DNA from: Bryobacteraceae bacterium
Lineage (GTDB): Bacteria; Acidobacteriota; Terriglobia; Bryobacterales; Bryobacteraceae
Assembly: GCA_029975915.1 (NCBI GenBank)
Contig: JARKOC010000486.1
Coordinates: 1 to 6,895 of the forward strand
DNA length: 6,895 nucleotides
Direction: 5' to 3'
Below the pieces are notes generated by a model, which was not told the DNA's origin, did no database searches, and saw only the letters and a program-made list of their open reading frames with translations. The translations under genes were made by a program, and so were the position numbers. Below are positions 6,455 to 6,895 of this stretch, one piece after another (position 1 is the stretch's first letter; each line of letters starts with the position of its first letter).

Positions 6455-6895
6455 GCGACGACCGATCACCTCCTGTCGCTCGGGCACTCCCCCGGAGATC
6501 TGGTCCGGGCGGGCGTGGCGGTCGAAGGTGACCGCGGGCTGCGCGATGTGATGCGCGATCGTCTGATCCTGCCGGCCCAAGACCACACCGGCCGACTTGT
6601 CGGGTTCTTAGGCCGCGCGAACCCGAACGACACCCGCTCACCCAAGTACCTGAACACCCCGTCAACCGAGTTGTACGAGAAGCGGTCGACACTGTACGGG
6701 CTCGGCGAGGGCCGCCATGCTCTCGCCGCTGGTGCCACGCCGTTGATTGTCGAGGGCCCGATGGACAAGCTCGCCGTCGACAAGATGGCATCCCAATTCA
6801 GGGCCAACATCGTGGCACTAGCCGCGTGCGGAACAGCCCTGACCACTGAACACCTGGCTCGCATCCGTGCCATCACCGACAAGCCGGTGTGGTTC
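6305..6895 (+). CDS. DnaG-like primase / Toprim-domain protein, N-terminal part (runs off the right edge)
   Basis: There are 197 visible residues from ATG 6305 to the window end. The frame matches the catalytic core of bacterial primases, which make RNA primers at replication forks. Visible are a helical lead (RDYLHSRHLPRAISEAGIGYAP pattern, residues 25-46), the DnaG RNAP-basic region with DRLILPAQDHTGRLVGFLGR (85-104), SPKYLNTPSTELYEK (112-126) and LYGL (130-133), then the first Toprim strand with the key glutamate in LIVEGPMDKLAVD (E150), and AACGTALTTEHLARI (173-187). The Toprim DxD motif should come just after the edge. No CHC2 zinc finger precedes the core, unlike chromosomal DnaG, which suggests a plasmid, phage or integrative-element primase. 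The start ATG lies inside the end of the preceding gene without a strong ribosome binding site of its own, so translational coupling is likely. The ATG is conserved in copy A. A fused helicase domain beyond the window is possible but unseen. Confidence 0.9.
   Translation, partial: MGSPDEVLAHTQRFYRQRVNESWVRDYLHSRHLPRAISEAGIGYAPSGWTATTDHLLSLGHSPGDLVRAGVAVEGDRGLRDVMRDRLILPAQDHTGRLVGFLGRANPNDTRSPKYLNTPSTELYEKRSTLYGLGEGRHALAAGATPLIVEGPMDKLAVDKMASQFRANIVALAACGTALTTEHLARIRAITDKPVWF

Noticed and set aside
6029..6882. Minus-strand open frames opposite the small ORF and primase
   Set aside because: Composition is Arg/Ser/Pro-rich with no family motifs, while the + strand frames carry clear primase motifs and are repeated as homology in copy A.

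Overview
The window is GC-rich and dense with overlapping shadow reading frames. Its codon bias and gene content point to an actinobacterium, probably of the Mycobacterium/Gordonia/Rhodococcus/Nocardia group; the order is inferred, not shown. It looks like an accessory region that combines defence-type genes with pieces of mobile elements. All convincing intact genes lie on the + strand.

Layout. (1) 1-657 is the C-terminal end of a type I restriction enzyme R subunit (HsdR); its 5' part lies outside the window. (2) 761-1606 encodes a 281-residue protein with an HNH-like double CxxC signature, otherwise unrecognised. (3) 1634 to about 2110 is a decayed copy of the module that is intact at the right end: a small helical-protein gene followed by the start of a DnaG-like primase gene. 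It carries a lost start codon, an in-frame stop and several frameshifts. (4) 2206-5094 is the largest gene, 962 residues: an N-terminal DUF4365-type PD-(D/E)XK nuclease-like domain joined to a long helical-repeat (TPR-like, then HEAT-like) region. It is a good candidate for a single-gene anti-phage or anti-plasmid system. (5) 5095-6015 holds no intact gene. Its right half contains a minus-strand, frameshifted N-terminal fragment of an IS1380-family transposase. (6) 6016-6312 is a 98-residue helical protein overlapping by 8 bases with (7) a Toprim/DnaG-like primase gene that starts at 6305 and runs off the right edge.

The main structural observation is that the small-ORF/primase module occurs twice, once decayed and once intact, and each copy sits immediately downstream of a defence-type block (HsdR plus HNH-like protein; DUF4365-repeat protein plus IS remnant). 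This suggests stacking of related elements, or repeated cargo insertion next to one replication module. The copies are clearly diverged, so this is not a recent tandem duplication.

No tRNA, rRNA, CRISPR array or convincing rho-independent terminator was seen.
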